Source: JAIVJM01 sp963816985 (lineage in GTDB: Bacteria > Acidobacteriota > Blastocatellia > Pyrinomonadales > Pyrinomonadaceae). From it: DNA of 64,000 nucleotides. Position numbers and translations under genes: made by a program. The notes beneath the pieces are model-generated. The model did no database searches, had not been told where the DNA came from, and worked only from the letters and a program-made list of their open reading frames with translations. The DNA is taken from assembly GCA_963816985.1 (NCBI GenBank), contig CAWFMF010000004.1:2356001-2420000 (forward strand), read 5' to 3'. Below are positions 26,505-36,922 of this stretch, piece after piece (position 1 is the stretch's first letter; each line of letters starts with the position of its first letter).

Positions 26505-29500
26505 ATGCACATCAAAGACAGTTTTCCCGAACTCTACCAGATCAGGAAGCGGCCCGTTTCAATCGAGGGCGCGCGCGCCAAACTCGCCGAGAAGCGCGGG
26601 CGCGAGTTCTGGCAAAGCCTCGAAGAGCTGGCCGGGTCGGAGGAGTTCGACGAACTCCTCCACCGCGAGTTCCCGCGCGGCGCGTCCGAGTGGGACGAGG
26701 CCGGGACAGACCGCCGCACCTTCCTCAAGCTGATGGGCGCTTCGCTCGCGCTCGCGGGCATCACGGGCTGCTCGTACCAGCCGCCAGAATCCATCGTCCC
26801 ATACGTCCGCCAGCCCGAAGAGATTATCCCCGGCAAGCCTCTCTTGTTCGCCACGGCGATGCCTCTCGGCGGCGCGGCGACGGGCCTTCTGGTGCGCAGC
26901 AATGAGGGCCGCCCGACCAAAGTCGAAGGCAACCCCGACCACCCGGCGAGCCTCGGCGCGACCGACCTCTTCGCGCAGGCTTCCGTGCTGACGCTCTACG
27001 ACCCAGACCGCTCGCAGACCATCAACAACCGTGGCGAGGGACGCACCTACACGGCCTTCCTCGGCGAGATGGCGACCCTTCTGGAAGGCCAGCGCGCGAA
27101 GAACGGCGCGGGGCTCCGCTTCCTGACCGAGACGGTCATTTCGCCGACTCTGGCCGCGCAGATGCGAGACGTTTTGCGGCGTTACCCGGCGGCGCGCTGG
27201 TATCAGTACGAGCCCGCCGGGGGCAACAGCGCCTCGGTCGGTGCGCGTATGGCCTTCGGCGACTTCGCTACGCCGGTCTACAACTTCGCGAACGCCGACC
27301 GGGTGCTTTCGCTCGACTCGAACTTCCTCGAATGCGGCCCGGCCTCCCTGCGTTACGCGCGCGACTTCGCGGGCCGCCGCCGCGTGCGCAACGAGCAGGT
27401 GCCGGAGATTTGCAGGCTCTACGCCTTAGAGACGACGCCGACCAACACGGGCGTCTTCGCCGACCACCGCCTCGCCGTGCGTCCGAGCGAGCTGGAGACT
27501 CTGGCGCGCGCCATCGCCGTCGGCGTCGGCGTAACCGCGCTCGCGGGCGGCGTCGGCATGGGTCTCACGCCGGAGCAGGCGAAGTGGATTGAGGCCGTCT
27601 CGGCAGACCTCAAGCAGCACGGCGGTCGGAGCATCGTCATCGCGGGCGACGAGCAGCCGCCCGCGATGCACGCGCTCGCGCACGCGATGAATCAGGCGCT
27701 CGGCAATGTCGGGCCGACGGTCACTTATCTCGCACCCGTCGAAGAGAACCCGGTTGACCAACTGCAAGACCTCCGCACGCTCCTCGGAGAGATTGACGCG
27801 GGCGCGGTCGAGATGCTCGTCATCGTCGGCGGCAACCCCGTCTACAACACGCCCGCCGACCTCAAGCTCGACGAGGCGCGGATGAAGAAGGTGACGCACG
27901 CCGTCCACCTCAGCCTCTACGAGGACGAGACTTCCGAGTTCTGCCACTGGCACATCCCCGAAACGCACTACCTCGAAACGTGGTCTGACACGCGCGCCTT
28001 CGACGGCACGGTCTCCATCATGCAGCCGCTCATCGCGCCGCTCTACAACGGCAAGAGCGCGCACGAGCTGTTAGCCGCTTTCACCGAGCGGCCCGAACGT
28101 TCGAGCTACAACCTCGTCCGCGAATACTGGATGACCGAAGGCCGCCGCGCCGCCGCGACTTCATCAACGGCCAACGCGACGAGCACGCCCGCCGCGACCG
28201 GAGCAGCCGCAAACGGAGCGCAGCCGGCAGCTCCTTCATCAAGGCCCGCGCCTTCGGCGGCAGTAGCTCCTTCGCCAGCCCCTTCGCCTTCGGCGGACTT
28301 CGAGACCTTCTGGCGCAAGGCCGTCCACGACGGCGTCATCCCGAACACCGCGCGCCGCCCGCGCGCCGTCGCCGTCGGCGGCAACATCGCCGTCACGCTC
28401 GGCAACGCCGCCGCCGCGACCGCGACTGCGAGCGCGCCCACGGGAGGCGGGCAGAGACCCTTAGAAGTCGTCTTCCGCACCGACCCAAGCATCTACGACG
28501 GTCGCTTCGCCAACAACGGATGGCTTCAGGAGTTGCCGAAGCCCTTAACGAAACTGACGTGGGACAACGCGGCCATCATCAGCCCGGCGACCGCCGAGCG
28601 TCTGAACCTCGGCGTGAAGGCCGACGGCGCGCTCGTCGAAGAAGCGCCGCCGCGCGTCAACAATCTTTCGTACAAGGGCGGCGAGATTCTGGCCGAGATG
28701 GTGCGCCTCAAGTTCAGAGGCCGCGAAAGCACTTTCCCCATCTTCATCCTGCCCGGTCAGCCCGACGACGTGGTGACTTTGCACCTCGGCTACGGTCGCT
28801 GGCGCGCGGGCCGCGTCGGCGGGAGCTACGACTCGAAGGTCGGCTTCAACGCCTACGAGCTGCGCACTTCGGACGCGCTCTGGGGCGGGGCGGGTCTGGA
28901 GCTGGCGGCGACGGGCGACACCTACTCGCTCGCCTCGACGCAGATTCACTTCCGCATGGAGGGGCGCGATATCGTCCGCCACGCCTCTTTCGAGGAGTGG
29001 CGGAAAGACCCTTCGCTCGCGCCGCACCGGGAGCAGAAGTCCGAGCCCGAACAGCCAGCGGGCGAGAACCGCGAGCCGAAGCACGACGAGTCGCTCTACC
29101 CCGAATACGAGTACGAGGCGGGCGACCGCAACTCGCGCGGCTACAAGTGGGGGATGGTCATAGACCTCTCGACGTGCGTCGGCTGCAACTCCTGTATCGT
29201 CGCCTGTCAGGCCGAGAACAACATCCCGGTCGTCGGCAAGGAGCAGGTCTTGCGCTCGCGCGAGATGCACTGGCTGAGGGTGGACGCGTATTTTCGCGGC
29301 GCGGCCTCGAACCCTTCGGGCGTCTATTTCATGCCCGTCCCGTGCATGCACTGCGAGAACGCGCCGTGCGAGCCGGTCTGCCCCGTCCACGCCACCGTCC
29401 ACAGCGCCGAGGGCTTGAACGACATGGTTTATAACCGCTGCGTCGGCACCCGGTACTGCTCGAACAACTGCCCGTACAAGGTGCGCCGCTTCAACTTCCT

Positions 29501-29852
29501 GCTCTATCAGGACTGGAACACGCCTTCGTTGAAGATGGTGCGCAACCCGGAAGTTTCTGTCCGTTCGCGCGGCGTGATGGAGAAATGCACCTACTGCATC
29601 CAGCGCATCAGCGGCGCGCGCATCGAGGCCGAGAAGGAGAATCGGAAGGTGCGCGACGGCGAGATTAAGACGGCGTGTCAGGCCGCGTGCCCGACCGAGG
29701 CCATCGTCTTCGGCGACTACAACGACCCCGCGAGCGCGGTGAACAAGCTGCACGCGCAGCACCACCGCTACGACCTTCTGGCCGACCTGAACACGCGGCC
29801 CCGCACGGTCTATCTCGCGGCGGTGCGCAACCCGAACCCGGCTTTAGGGTGA
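26505..29852 (+). CDS. actB: Alternative complex III iron-sulfur/molybdopterin-like subunit ActB
   Basis: The 1115-residue product carries a twin-arginine signal within its N-terminal region (DRRTFLKLMGASLALAGITGC, Arg70-Arg71, lipobox Cys89). A molybdopterin-oxidoreductase-like half follows that in this family lacks the cofactor. A ferredoxin half comes last, with CVGCNSCIVAC, CMHCENAPCEPVCP, CVGTRYCSNNCP and CTYC...CQAACP, enough for three or four iron-sulfur clusters. A Thr/Ala/Pro-rich insert lies at about residues 550-600. It follows actA by 18 bases without an obvious ribosome-binding site. It faces the periplasm in the complex. Confidence 0.93.
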   Translation: MHIKDSFPELYQIRKRPVSIEGARAKLAEKRGREFWQSLEELAGSEEFDELLHREFPRGASEWDEAGTDRRTFLKLMGASLALAGITGCSYQPPESIVPYVRQPEEIIPGKPLLFATAMPLGGAATGLLVRSNEGRPTKVEGNPDHPASLGATDLFAQASVLTLYDPDRSQTINNRGEGRTYTAFLGEMATLLEGQRAKNGAGLRFLTETVISPTLAAQMRDVLRRYPAARWYQYEPAGGNSASVGARMAFGDFATPVYNFANADRVLSLDSNFLECGPASLRYARDFAGRRRVRNEQVPEICRLYALETTPTNTGVFADHRLAVRPSELETLARAIAVGVGVTALAGGVGMGLTPEQAKWIEAVSADLKQHGGRSIVIAGDEQPPAMHALAHAMNQALGNVGPTVTYLAPVEENPVDQLQDLRTLLGEIDAGAVEMLVIVGGNPVYNTPADLKLDEARMKKVTHAVHLSLYEDETSEFCHWHIPETHYLETWSDTRAFDGTVSIMQPLIAPLYNGKSAHELLAAFTERPERSSYNLVREYWMTEGRRAAATSSTANATSTPAATGAAANGAQPAAPSSRPAPSAAVAPSPAPSPSADFETFWRKAVHDGVIPNTARRPRAVAVGGNIAVTLGNAAAATATASAPTGGGQRPLEVVFRTDPSIYDGRFANNGWLQELPKPLTKLTWDNAAIISPATAERLNLGVKADGALVEEAPPRVNNLSYKGGEILAEMVRLKFRGRESTFPIFILPGQPDDVVTLHLGYGRWRAGRVGGSYDSKVGFNAYELRTSDALWGGAGLELAATGDTYSLASTQIHFRMEGRDIVRHASFEEWRKDPSLAPHREQKSEPEQPAGENREPKHDESLYPEYEYEAGDRNSRGYKWGMVIDLSTCVGCNSCIVACQAENNIPVVGKEQVLRSREMHWLRVDAYFRGAASNPSGVYFMPVPCMHCENAPCEPVCPVHATVHSAEGLNDMVYNRCVGTRYCSNNCPYKVRRFNFLLYQDWNTPSLKMVRNPEVSVRSRGVMEKCTYCIQRISGARIEAEKENRKVRDGEIKTACQAACPTEAIVFGDYNDPASAVNKLHAQHHRYDLLADLNTRPRTVYLAAVRNPNPALG

Positions 29853-29862
29853 TAGGCGGCAA

Positions 29863-29984
29863 GTGATAAGAGATGAGTGATGAGTGATAAGAGGAAGAGC
29901 GGCGGCAAATGACAAGAGGGCGAGTGATGGTGGTGACGAGTTGAAGGGTTTTTATCTCATCACTCATCACTTATCTCTTATCAC
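29863..29984. repeat. Heptamer palindrome inside the act operon (GTGATAA/GATGAGT units)
   Basis: The left arm 29863-29892 and right arm about 29952-29984 pair almost completely. Both are made of near-7-base units such as GTGATAA and GATGAGT. The element fills the actB-actC gap. The actC ribosome-binding site (GAGGAA) comes directly after it, so a folded transcript would place the stem just before that site. Confidence 0.85.
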
Positions 29985-29998
29985 CTTCTGAGGAAGCC

Positions 29999-31390
<1,392 letters not shown>

Positions 31391-31936
31391 ATGCGAAAGA
31401 GTAAGAGGACGCCGACTTACGGGCTGATGGCCGAGTTCGACAATCCGACCGACGTGGTGGCGGCGGCACGCCGCGTCCACGAAGAAGGGTACAAGCGCAT
31501 TGACGCCTTCTCGCCCTACCCGATTGAGGAGCTGTCCGAAGCCATCGGCGTGCACAAGACGAATATGCCGACCATCGTTTTAATCGGCGGCATCATCGGG
31601 CTCGTCGCGGGCTACCTGATGCAGTACTACACGCACGTCGTTGACTACCCTTTGAACGTCGGCGGCAAGCCCTTCCACAGTTGGCCGCAGTTCATCCCCA
31701 TCACGTTCGAGACGACCGTCCTCGGCGCGGCGCTCGCGGCGGTCTTCGGGATGCTGGCCCTGAACGGTTTGCCGGAGCCGTACCACCCGGTCTTCAACAC
31801 GCCGAACTTCGCGCTCGCCTCGCGCGACCGCTTCTTCCTGCTCGTCGAGGCCAGAGACCCGAAGTTCGACCGCGAGCAGACCGCCGCCTTCCTCAGAACC
31901 CTTGGGCCGCGAGAGGTGACAGATGTGGAGCACTGA
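31391..31936 (+). CDS. actD: Alternative complex III subunit ActD (DUF3341)
   Basis: The 181-residue product begins with a ferredoxin-like domain (YGLMAEFDNPTDVVAAARRV, YKRIDAFSPYPIEEL). Two membrane segments (TIVLIGGIIGLVAGYLMQYY and ITFETTVLGAALAAVFGMLAL) are joined by a periplasmic loop, and a short C-terminal tail follows. This is the usual layout of DUF3341/ActD. The start touches the actC stop, and the gene overlaps actE by 14 bases. Confidence 0.92.
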   Translation: MRKSKRTPTYGLMAEFDNPTDVVAAARRVHEEGYKRIDAFSPYPIEELSEAIGVHKTNMPTIVLIGGIIGLVAGYLMQYYTHVVDYPLNVGGKPFHSWPQFIPITFETTVLGAALAAVFGMLALNGLPEPYHPVFNTPNFALASRDRFFLLVEARDPKFDREQTAAFLRTLGPREVTDVEH

Positions 31937-32756
31937 AGTGAGGGCAAAAGTAAAAAGGCAGAAGGCGAAAGTGCGGGCGCGTCTTTCGCGCTTCGTCGCC
32001 GCCCGACGCCTCGCCGTCTTTTGCCTTTTACCTTTGGCCCTTTGCCTTGCCGCCTGTCGGCAGGACATGCAGGATCAGCCGAAGTACGAGGCTTACGAGT
32101 CGAGCCGGACGTTCAAGAACGGGCAGGCGTCGCGCCCGCTCGTCGAAGGGACGGTCGCGCGCGGACACCTGCGCGAGGACACGTACTTCTACACGGGCAA
32201 GGGCGGCGCGGGCGCGCAGAACGCTTCGGGCACAGGCGGCGGCGACTTGAACGTGCGCGGCAATACCGCCGGCGGCGCGGCGAGCGCGCAGCAGGCCGCC
32301 GCGATGGGCGGGCCGGACAATTTCCCGATTCCCGTCACGAAGGAAGTCCTCGAACGCGGGCGCGAGCGTTACAACATCTACTGCATCGTCTGCCACGGCG
32401 GCGCGGGCGACGGCGACGGGATGATTCCGCGCCGGGGGTTCCAACGTCCGCCCTCGTTCCACGAAGACCGCTTGCAGGAAGGCACGGCCAACGCCGCGCA
32501 CTTCTTCGACGTGGTGACGAACGGGTGGGGCGCGATGCCTTCCTACGCCGAGTCAATCCCCACGGAAGACCGCTGGAAGATCATCGCCTACGTCCGCGCC
32601 TTGCAGTTGAGCCGACGGATGAAGGTGAACGAATTGCCCCCCGACGCTCAGGGTAAAGTGAGGAGCGGCGCGCAGGCCGCGCCCGCCGGGCCGCACGGAG
32701 TCGGACAGCCGGAACAACCCCACAGGGGAGGCGAGAGGGGAAGTGAGAACCACTGA
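31923..32756 (+). CDS. actE: Alternative complex III monohaem cytochrome c lipoprotein ActE
   Basis: The 277-residue product has a basic n-region (VRAKVKRQKAKVRAR), a hydrophobic core (LAVFCLLPLALCLAAC) with a lipobox Cys, and one cytochrome c domain with CIVCH (about 153-157) and a distal Met in WGAMPSYAE. A low-complexity C-terminal tail follows. ATG 31923 has GAGAGGTGA before it; GTG 31938 is an alternative. Both parts of the signal peptide are encoded by the two arms of a heptamer palindrome (31939-32048). The protein probably passes electrons from ActA/ActB to the oxidase. Confidence 0.9.
   Translation: MWSTEVRAKVKRQKAKVRARLSRFVAARRLAVFCLLPLALCLAACRQDMQDQPKYEAYESSRTFKNGQASRPLVEGTVARGHLREDTYFYTGKGGAGAQNASGTGGGDLNVRGNTAGGAASAQQAAAMGGPDNFPIPVTKEVLERGRERYNIYCIVCHGGAGDGDGMIPRRGFQRPPSFHEDRLQEGTANAAHFFDVVTNGWGAMPSYAESIPTEDRWKIIAYVRALQLSRRMKVNELPPDAQGKVRSGAQAAPAGPHGVGQPEQPHRGGERGSENH
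31939..32048. repeat. Heptamer palindrome (GGCAAAA type) coding for the ActE signal peptide
   Basis: The left arm, about 31939-31971, is purine-rich (GGCAAAAGTAAAAAGGCAGAAGG). The right arm, about 32017-32048, is its near complement (TTTTGCCTTTTACCTTTGG). The same family occurs at 34721-34877 and 44566-44740. Here both arms lie inside an open reading frame. Confidence 0.8.
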
Positions 32757-32757
32757 G

Positions 32758-33993
32758 ATGGATGCCAAATCCTACACGGCCCCCGAAGCCGTAGCCCGTT
32801 ACCGCACGCGCGCACTGCTCTTCGGCGTCGTTCTGTTCCTCGTCGCCTCGGCGCTCGCGTTCGTGCTCGGCGGCCCCGTCCAGTTCTTCCGCTCCTACCT
32901 CGTCGGCTTCTTCTTCTGCACGGGGCTCGCGGTCGGGGGGCTGGTGTGGCTCATGCTCGGACACATGACGGGCGGCGCGTGGGCTTTGGTCAGCCGCCGC
33001 ATCCTCGAAGCCGCGACGCGGACGCTGCCCTTACTCGCACTGATGTTCATCCCGCTCGTCGTCTCGCTCTTCGTGCACACGGGCGGGCACTCGCTCTACG
33101 AGTGGTCTGACCCGCACCACGTCGAGCAGGACAAGGTGCTTCAGTACAAGAGCGTGTACCTCAACCCGGTGTTCTTCATCATCCGGGGCGTCTTCTACTT
33201 TCTCGTCTGGGGTGTGCTGGCCTACTTGATGAACAAGTGGTCTTTGGAGCAGGACTCTTCGGGCGACCCGCGCATCCGCCGAAGGATGCAGGACTTGAGC
33301 GGCCCCGGCATCCTGCTCTTCGGACTGACGGCGACCTTCGCCGCCGTGGACTGGGGGATGTCTCTGGAGCCGCACTGGTTCTCGACGATGTACGGCTTGC
33401 TGGCGATGGCCGGGTGGGGCTTGTCGGCGCTGGCCTTCGCCATCGCGGTCGCCACGTTCCTGTCGAAGCAGGAGGGCGGCGAGCACGTCTACCTCCCGTC
33501 GCACTTCCACGACTGGGGGAAGCTGCTCTTGGCGATGGTCATGCTCTACGCCTACTTCGCCTTCTCGCAGTTCCTCATCATCTGGTCGGGGAATATGCCG
33601 GAAGAGATTTCCTTCTACCTCCGGCGCTTGCGCGGCGGTTGGGAGTACGTCGGCCTCGCCGTCATCCTCTTCCACTTCGCCCTGCCGTTCGCGCTGCTCC
33701 TCTCAAGGGGCTTGAAGCGCGCGCCGGGCATGTTGCGGAGGGTGGCGGTCTTGATGCTTCTGATGCGCGTCGTGGATTTGATTTTCCTGTTCGCGCCCGC
33801 CGCGCATCAGGAGGGGCAGGAGGGGTTCCGCGTGATGGACTTCGCCTACCACTTCTTCCCGATGCTGCTGATGACGGCGGGGCTCGGCGGCGTCTGGCTC
33901 TGGTACTTCTTCACGCAGTTGCAGAAGCGCCCGCTGCTCCCCGTCGGCGCACCCGACTTGGAGCAAGCGTTGACCGTCGCCGAGCACCATTAG
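32758..33993 (+). CDS. actF: Alternative complex III membrane subunit ActF
   Basis: The product has about 411 residues and about ten membrane segments (LLFGVVLFLVASALAFVLGG, YLVGFFFCTGLAVGGLVWLML, LLALMFIPLVVSLFVHTGGH and others), as expected for ActF, a relative of NrfD/ActC. The motif WSDPHHVEQDKVLQYKSVYLN is typical of the family. ATG 32758 comes one base after the actE stop. A GTG at 32743, closer to GAGAGGGGAA, is the alternative start and would overlap actE. It is the last act subunit; a palindrome separates it from the oxidase genes. Confidence 0.9.
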   Translation: MDAKSYTAPEAVARYRTRALLFGVVLFLVASALAFVLGGPVQFFRSYLVGFFFCTGLAVGGLVWLMLGHMTGGAWALVSRRILEAATRTLPLLALMFIPLVVSLFVHTGGHSLYEWSDPHHVEQDKVLQYKSVYLNPVFFIIRGVFYFLVWGVLAYLMNKWSLEQDSSGDPRIRRRMQDLSGPGILLFGLTATFAAVDWGMSLEPHWFSTMYGLLAMAGWGLSALAFAIAVATFLSKQEGGEHVYLPSHFHDWGKLLLAMVMLYAYFAFSQFLIIWSGNMPEEISFYLRRLRGGWEYVGLAVILFHFALPFALLLSRGLKRAPGMLRRVAVLMLLMRVVDLIFLFAPAAHQEGQEGFRVMDFAYHFFPMLLMTAGLGGVWLWYFFTQLQKRPLLPVGAPDLEQALTVAEHH

Positions 33994-34002
33994 AGAAGTT
34001 AT

Positions 34003-34095
34003 GTATGGGCAGGGCTTGTCCCTGCCCGCGTGCGGCGTGACGGCGCGTGGCTTGATTTGAAGAGTACGACGGGCAGGGACAAGCCCTGCCCATAC
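34003..34095. repeat. Palindromic repeat, family C (GGGCAGGGCTTGTCCCTGCCC), copy 1
   Basis: Arms 34003-34028 and 34070-34095 are exact 26-base complements. Each arm is itself partly self-complementary (GGGCAGGG...CCCTGCCC). A second copy with a shorter loop is at 49946-50018. It sits inside the respiratory operon between actF and the next gene. Confidence 0.9.
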
Positions 34096-34126
34096 AAAAA
34101 AACGCGGGGCTCTGGAGTTTTAACTT

Positions 34127-34720
34127 ATGGCCGGTGGCAAGCGCAGGCGAGACAGCATCCACGAGACGCCGGACGTTTCGTACATCAGCAACCCGGACGT
34201 GGCGCACGAGCACACGGACGTGCCGGTGACGCCGGTCTTGAAGTTCATCGGCGGGCTCATCGTCTTCTTCGGCATCGTGGTCGTGGCGATGTACCTGATG
34301 TTCCTCTTCTTCCAAAGGCGCGAGCTGGCGGCGGAGCAGAGGCCCTCGCCGCTCCAACGGCAGGGCGCGGAGCGTCTGCCGCCGGAGCCCAGACTCCAAC
34401 TCGCGCCCGGCTTCGGCGTGACGAGCGAGGACGGCAAGCGCGTCCCGCTCTCCTACGACTCGGTGGGCGAGACCTCCGTCATCCCGCAGCCGCAGTCCGA
34501 ATACTGGACGGTGCGCGACGAGTGGAAGCGCAAGCTCGAAAGCTACGGCTGGGTGGACGAGGGCGCGGGCACGGCGCGCGTCCCCGTCGAGGATGCGATG
34601 CGCTTCTACCTTGAGCGCCAGAAGGCGAAGTCGCAGGCGCAGCCGTCGCCGTCGCCGCAAGCCTCGCCCGCCCCCGGCGGCGAGTCCGCGCCCTCGGCCA
34701 CGAGTTCGGGACACCAGTGA
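34127..34720 (+). CDS. Small single-span membrane protein of the ACIII-caa3 operon
   Basis: The 197-residue product has a polar N-terminus, one membrane segment (FIGGLIVFFGIVVVAMYLMFLFF) and an extracytoplasmic part. The latter contains GAERLPPEPRLQ, EEWKRKLESYGWVDEGAGTARVPVEDAM and a Pro/Ser/Ala-rich tail. The 'PPEPRLQ ... YGWVD ... RIPI/RVPV' pattern recurs in small proteins encoded between act and cox genes, so I take it as an accessory subunit or assembly factor (inference from context). No Shine-Dalgarno sequence is evident before ATG 34127. Confidence 0.75.
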   Translation: MAGGKRRRDSIHETPDVSYISNPDVAHEHTDVPVTPVLKFIGGLIVFFGIVVVAMYLMFLFFQRRELAAEQRPSPLQRQGAERLPPEPRLQLAPGFGVTSEDGKRVPLSYDSVGETSVIPQPQSEYWTVRDEWKRKLESYGWVDEGAGTARVPVEDAMRFYLERQKAKSQAQPSPSPQASPAPGGESAPSATSSGHQ

Positions 34721-34877
34721 GAAGGCAAAGGCAAAAGGCAAAAGGCAAAAGTTTTAAGAGAAGTTATGAAGAAGATTTTCAGCATTAAAGGTCTCCGAGC
34801 CACAGCCCCGTTCGCACACGTCGGGTCTCGCGGGCGGGCCGTTGCCTTTTACCTTTTGCCTTTTACCTTTTGCCTTC
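34721..34877. repeat. Heptamer palindrome (GGCAAAA) spanning the sco start
   Basis: The left arm 34721-34750 has four GGCAAA(A) units upstream of the ATG. The right arm 34844-34877 (GCCTTTTACCTTTTGCC repeated) lies inside the gene and encodes the hydrophobic core of the signal peptide. Folding of the mRNA would enclose the start codon at 34766 in the loop. Confidence 0.85.
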
Positions 34878-35698
34878 TGTGCTCCGCCGTCCCGGCGTGG
34901 GCACAGTACGGTCGCCCGCAGCAGAGCACGATGCCGAAGGGCGGGACGCCGGAGGCCCTGAAACAGGTCAACATCGAGCAGCGTCTGAACGAGCAAGTGC
35001 CGCTCGACCTCATGTTCCGCGACGAGTCGGGGCGCGAGGTGCGGCTCGCCGAGTATTTCAAGTCGGACAAGCCGGTCGTGCTCTCGCTCGTCTACTACGA
35101 GTGCCCGATGCTCTGCAACCAGATTTTGAACGGGCTCGTGGGCACGCTCGAAGCCCTGAAGTTCACGCCGGGCGACGAGTTTCAGGTCGTCACCGTGAGC
35201 TTCGACCCGCGCGAGACATCGGAGATGGCGGCGAAGAAGAAGGAAACCTACCTCCGCCGCTACCGGCGCGAGGGGGCCGAAAACGGCTGGCACTTCCTGA
35301 CGGGCGACAAGGCTTCGATTGACCGGCTCGCGCAGGCCGTGGGCTTCAACTACTTCTGGGACGAGCGCTCGCAGCAGTTCGCGCACGCCTCGGCCATCAT
35401 GGTGGCGACGCCTGAGGGGAAACTCTCGCACTACTTCTACGGCATCGAGTATTCGCCGAAGGAGCTGCGGCTCGCACTGGTCGAAGCCTCGGCGGGCAAG
35501 ATCGGCTCGCCCGTGGACAAGCTCATTCTCTACTGCTTCCACTACGACCCGACGACCGGGAAGTACGGCCCCGTGATTATGAACATCCTGCGCGCGGCGG
35601 GCGTGCTGACGGTCGCGGGCGTGCTCGCGCTCCTGCTCGCACTGCGGCGGCGCGGGCGTTGGGGCGGCGGCGAGACAAACGCAAGAGGAGCCTTTTAA
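34766..35698 (+). CDS. SCO1/SenC copper chaperone, membrane anchored
   Basis: The 310-residue product has a signal peptide (core VAFYLLPFTFCLLCSAVPAWA) and a thioredoxin-like SCO domain. The copper-binding CXXXC motif is YYECPMLCNQIL, and the distal ligand His is probably in QFAHASAIMV. A C-terminal membrane segment (VLTVAGVLALLLALRR) follows. It lies directly before coxB and probably loads the CuA centre of the oxidase. An extra polar stretch stands before the signal core, so the n-region is unusually long at about 25 residues. Confidence 0.9.
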   Translation: MKKIFSIKGLRATAPFAHVGSRGRAVAFYLLPFTFCLLCSAVPAWAQYGRPQQSTMPKGGTPEALKQVNIEQRLNEQVPLDLMFRDESGREVRLAEYFKSDKPVVLSLVYYECPMLCNQILNGLVGTLEALKFTPGDEFQVVTVSFDPRETSEMAAKKKETYLRRYRREGAENGWHFLTGDKASIDRLAQAVGFNYFWDERSQQFAHASAIMVATPEGKLSHYFYGIEYSPKELRLALVEASAGKIGSPVDKLILYCFHYDPTTGKYGPVIMNILRAAGVLTVAGVLALLLALRRRGRWGGGETNARGAF

Positions 35699-35702
35699 GG
35701 GT

Positions 35703-36842
35703 ATGCTTTTATCGCAAGTGAGCGTGCCGTTCGCGCCGGAGCAGGCGTCGAGCTTCGCGGGTGAGGTGGACGCGCTCTACCTCTATCTCGTGCTGCTGAC
35801 GCTCGCCTTCTCGGTGCTCATCACGGCGGCCATCGTCTTCTTCGCCGTCAAGTACCGGCGGCGCTCGCCGGGCGAAGTGCCGCGCCCGCGCGCCGGGTCG
35901 CTGGTGCTCGAAGTGACGTGGACGGTGATCCCGCTCATGATCGCGATGACGATCTTCGTCTGGGGCGCGAGCGTCTACTTCCGCCTCTACCGCGCGCCGA
36001 ATCAGGCGATGGAGATTTTCGTCGTCGGCAAGCAGTGGATGTGGAAGTTCCAGCACGCCACGGGGCAGCGCGAAATCAACGAGCTGCACGTCCCCGTCGG
36101 CTCGCGCGTCAAGCTCACGATGACGACCGAGGATGTCATCCACAGCCTCTACGTCCCGGCCTTCCGCGTTAAAGCCGATGTCGTGCCCGGTCGCTACACG
36201 CAGCTCTGGTTCGAGCCGACGAAGACGGGCCGCTACTACCTCTTCTGCGCCGAGTATTGCGGGACGAACCATTCGGGGATGGGCGGCTACGTCGAAGTGA
36301 TGGAGCCCGCCGCTTATCAACAGTGGCTCTCAGGCGGCGGGTCGGAATCGGCGGCGGCGCAAGGCCAGAAGGTCTTTCAGGAGCGCGGCTGCGCCTCGTG
36401 CCATCAGGAAGACAAGCAGGGCCGGGGGCCGATGCTGCAAGGCTTGTTCGGCAAGCAGCAGCCACTTCAGGACGGCGGCGTCGTGACCGTGGACGAGACC
36501 TACATCCGCGAGTCCATCGTCAACCCGCAGGCCAAAGTCGTCGCCGGGTTCCAGCCCATCATGCCGACCTATCAGGGGCAGTTGAGCGAGGAGCAGATTC
36601 TCCAACTCATCGCCTACATCCGTAGTCTGGGGACGGGCGACGAGGGCGGGGCGACCGGCGGGGCCACGGGCGCGTCGGGTTCGACGACCACGACGGGCGG
36701 CGTGCCGGTCGAGTCCATGCGCTCGAACCCGCTCGCGCCGACCGACCCGCGCGCGACGACGGGCGGCGGCGCACCGGCGAACACTTCGCGGGGGCAGGGG
36801 CAAGGTCAGGGGCAGAATCAGAATAATTCTTCGCCGCGTTAG
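35703..36842 (+). CDS. coxB: Cytochrome c oxidase subunit II with fused cytochrome c domain (caa3 type)
   Basis: The 379-residue product has two membrane segments, a CuA cupredoxin domain with the complete ligand motif CAEYCGTNHSGM and the upstream His in DVIHSLYVPAF, and an aromatic patch (KQWMWKFQH). A C-terminal cytochrome c domain carries CASCH and a distal Met in IMPTYQGQLS. A Gly/Thr/Asn-rich tail ends the protein. The fused haem marks a caa3-type enzyme. The start lies four bases behind the sco stop. Confidence 0.95.
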   Translation: MLLSQVSVPFAPEQASSFAGEVDALYLYLVLLTLAFSVLITAAIVFFAVKYRRRSPGEVPRPRAGSLVLEVTWTVIPLMIAMTIFVWGASVYFRLYRAPNQAMEIFVVGKQWMWKFQHATGQREINELHVPVGSRVKLTMTTEDVIHSLYVPAFRVKADVVPGRYTQLWFEPTKTGRYYLFCAEYCGTNHSGMGGYVEVMEPAAYQQWLSGGGSESAAAQGQKVFQERGCASCHQEDKQGRGPMLQGLFGKQQPLQDGGVVTVDETYIRESIVNPQAKVVAGFQPIMPTYQGQLSEEQILQLIAYIRSLGTGDEGGATGGATGASGSTTTTGGVPVESMRSNPLAPTDPRATTGGGAPANTSRGQGQGQGQNQNNSSPR

Positions 36843-36922
36843 TGAGGGGGCTTGGAAGGATTCGTCCCGGCGGAAGTGGCCGGGGCGGCGGCGGCGGGGC
36901 GTTCATCGGGAATTAAGCGATT

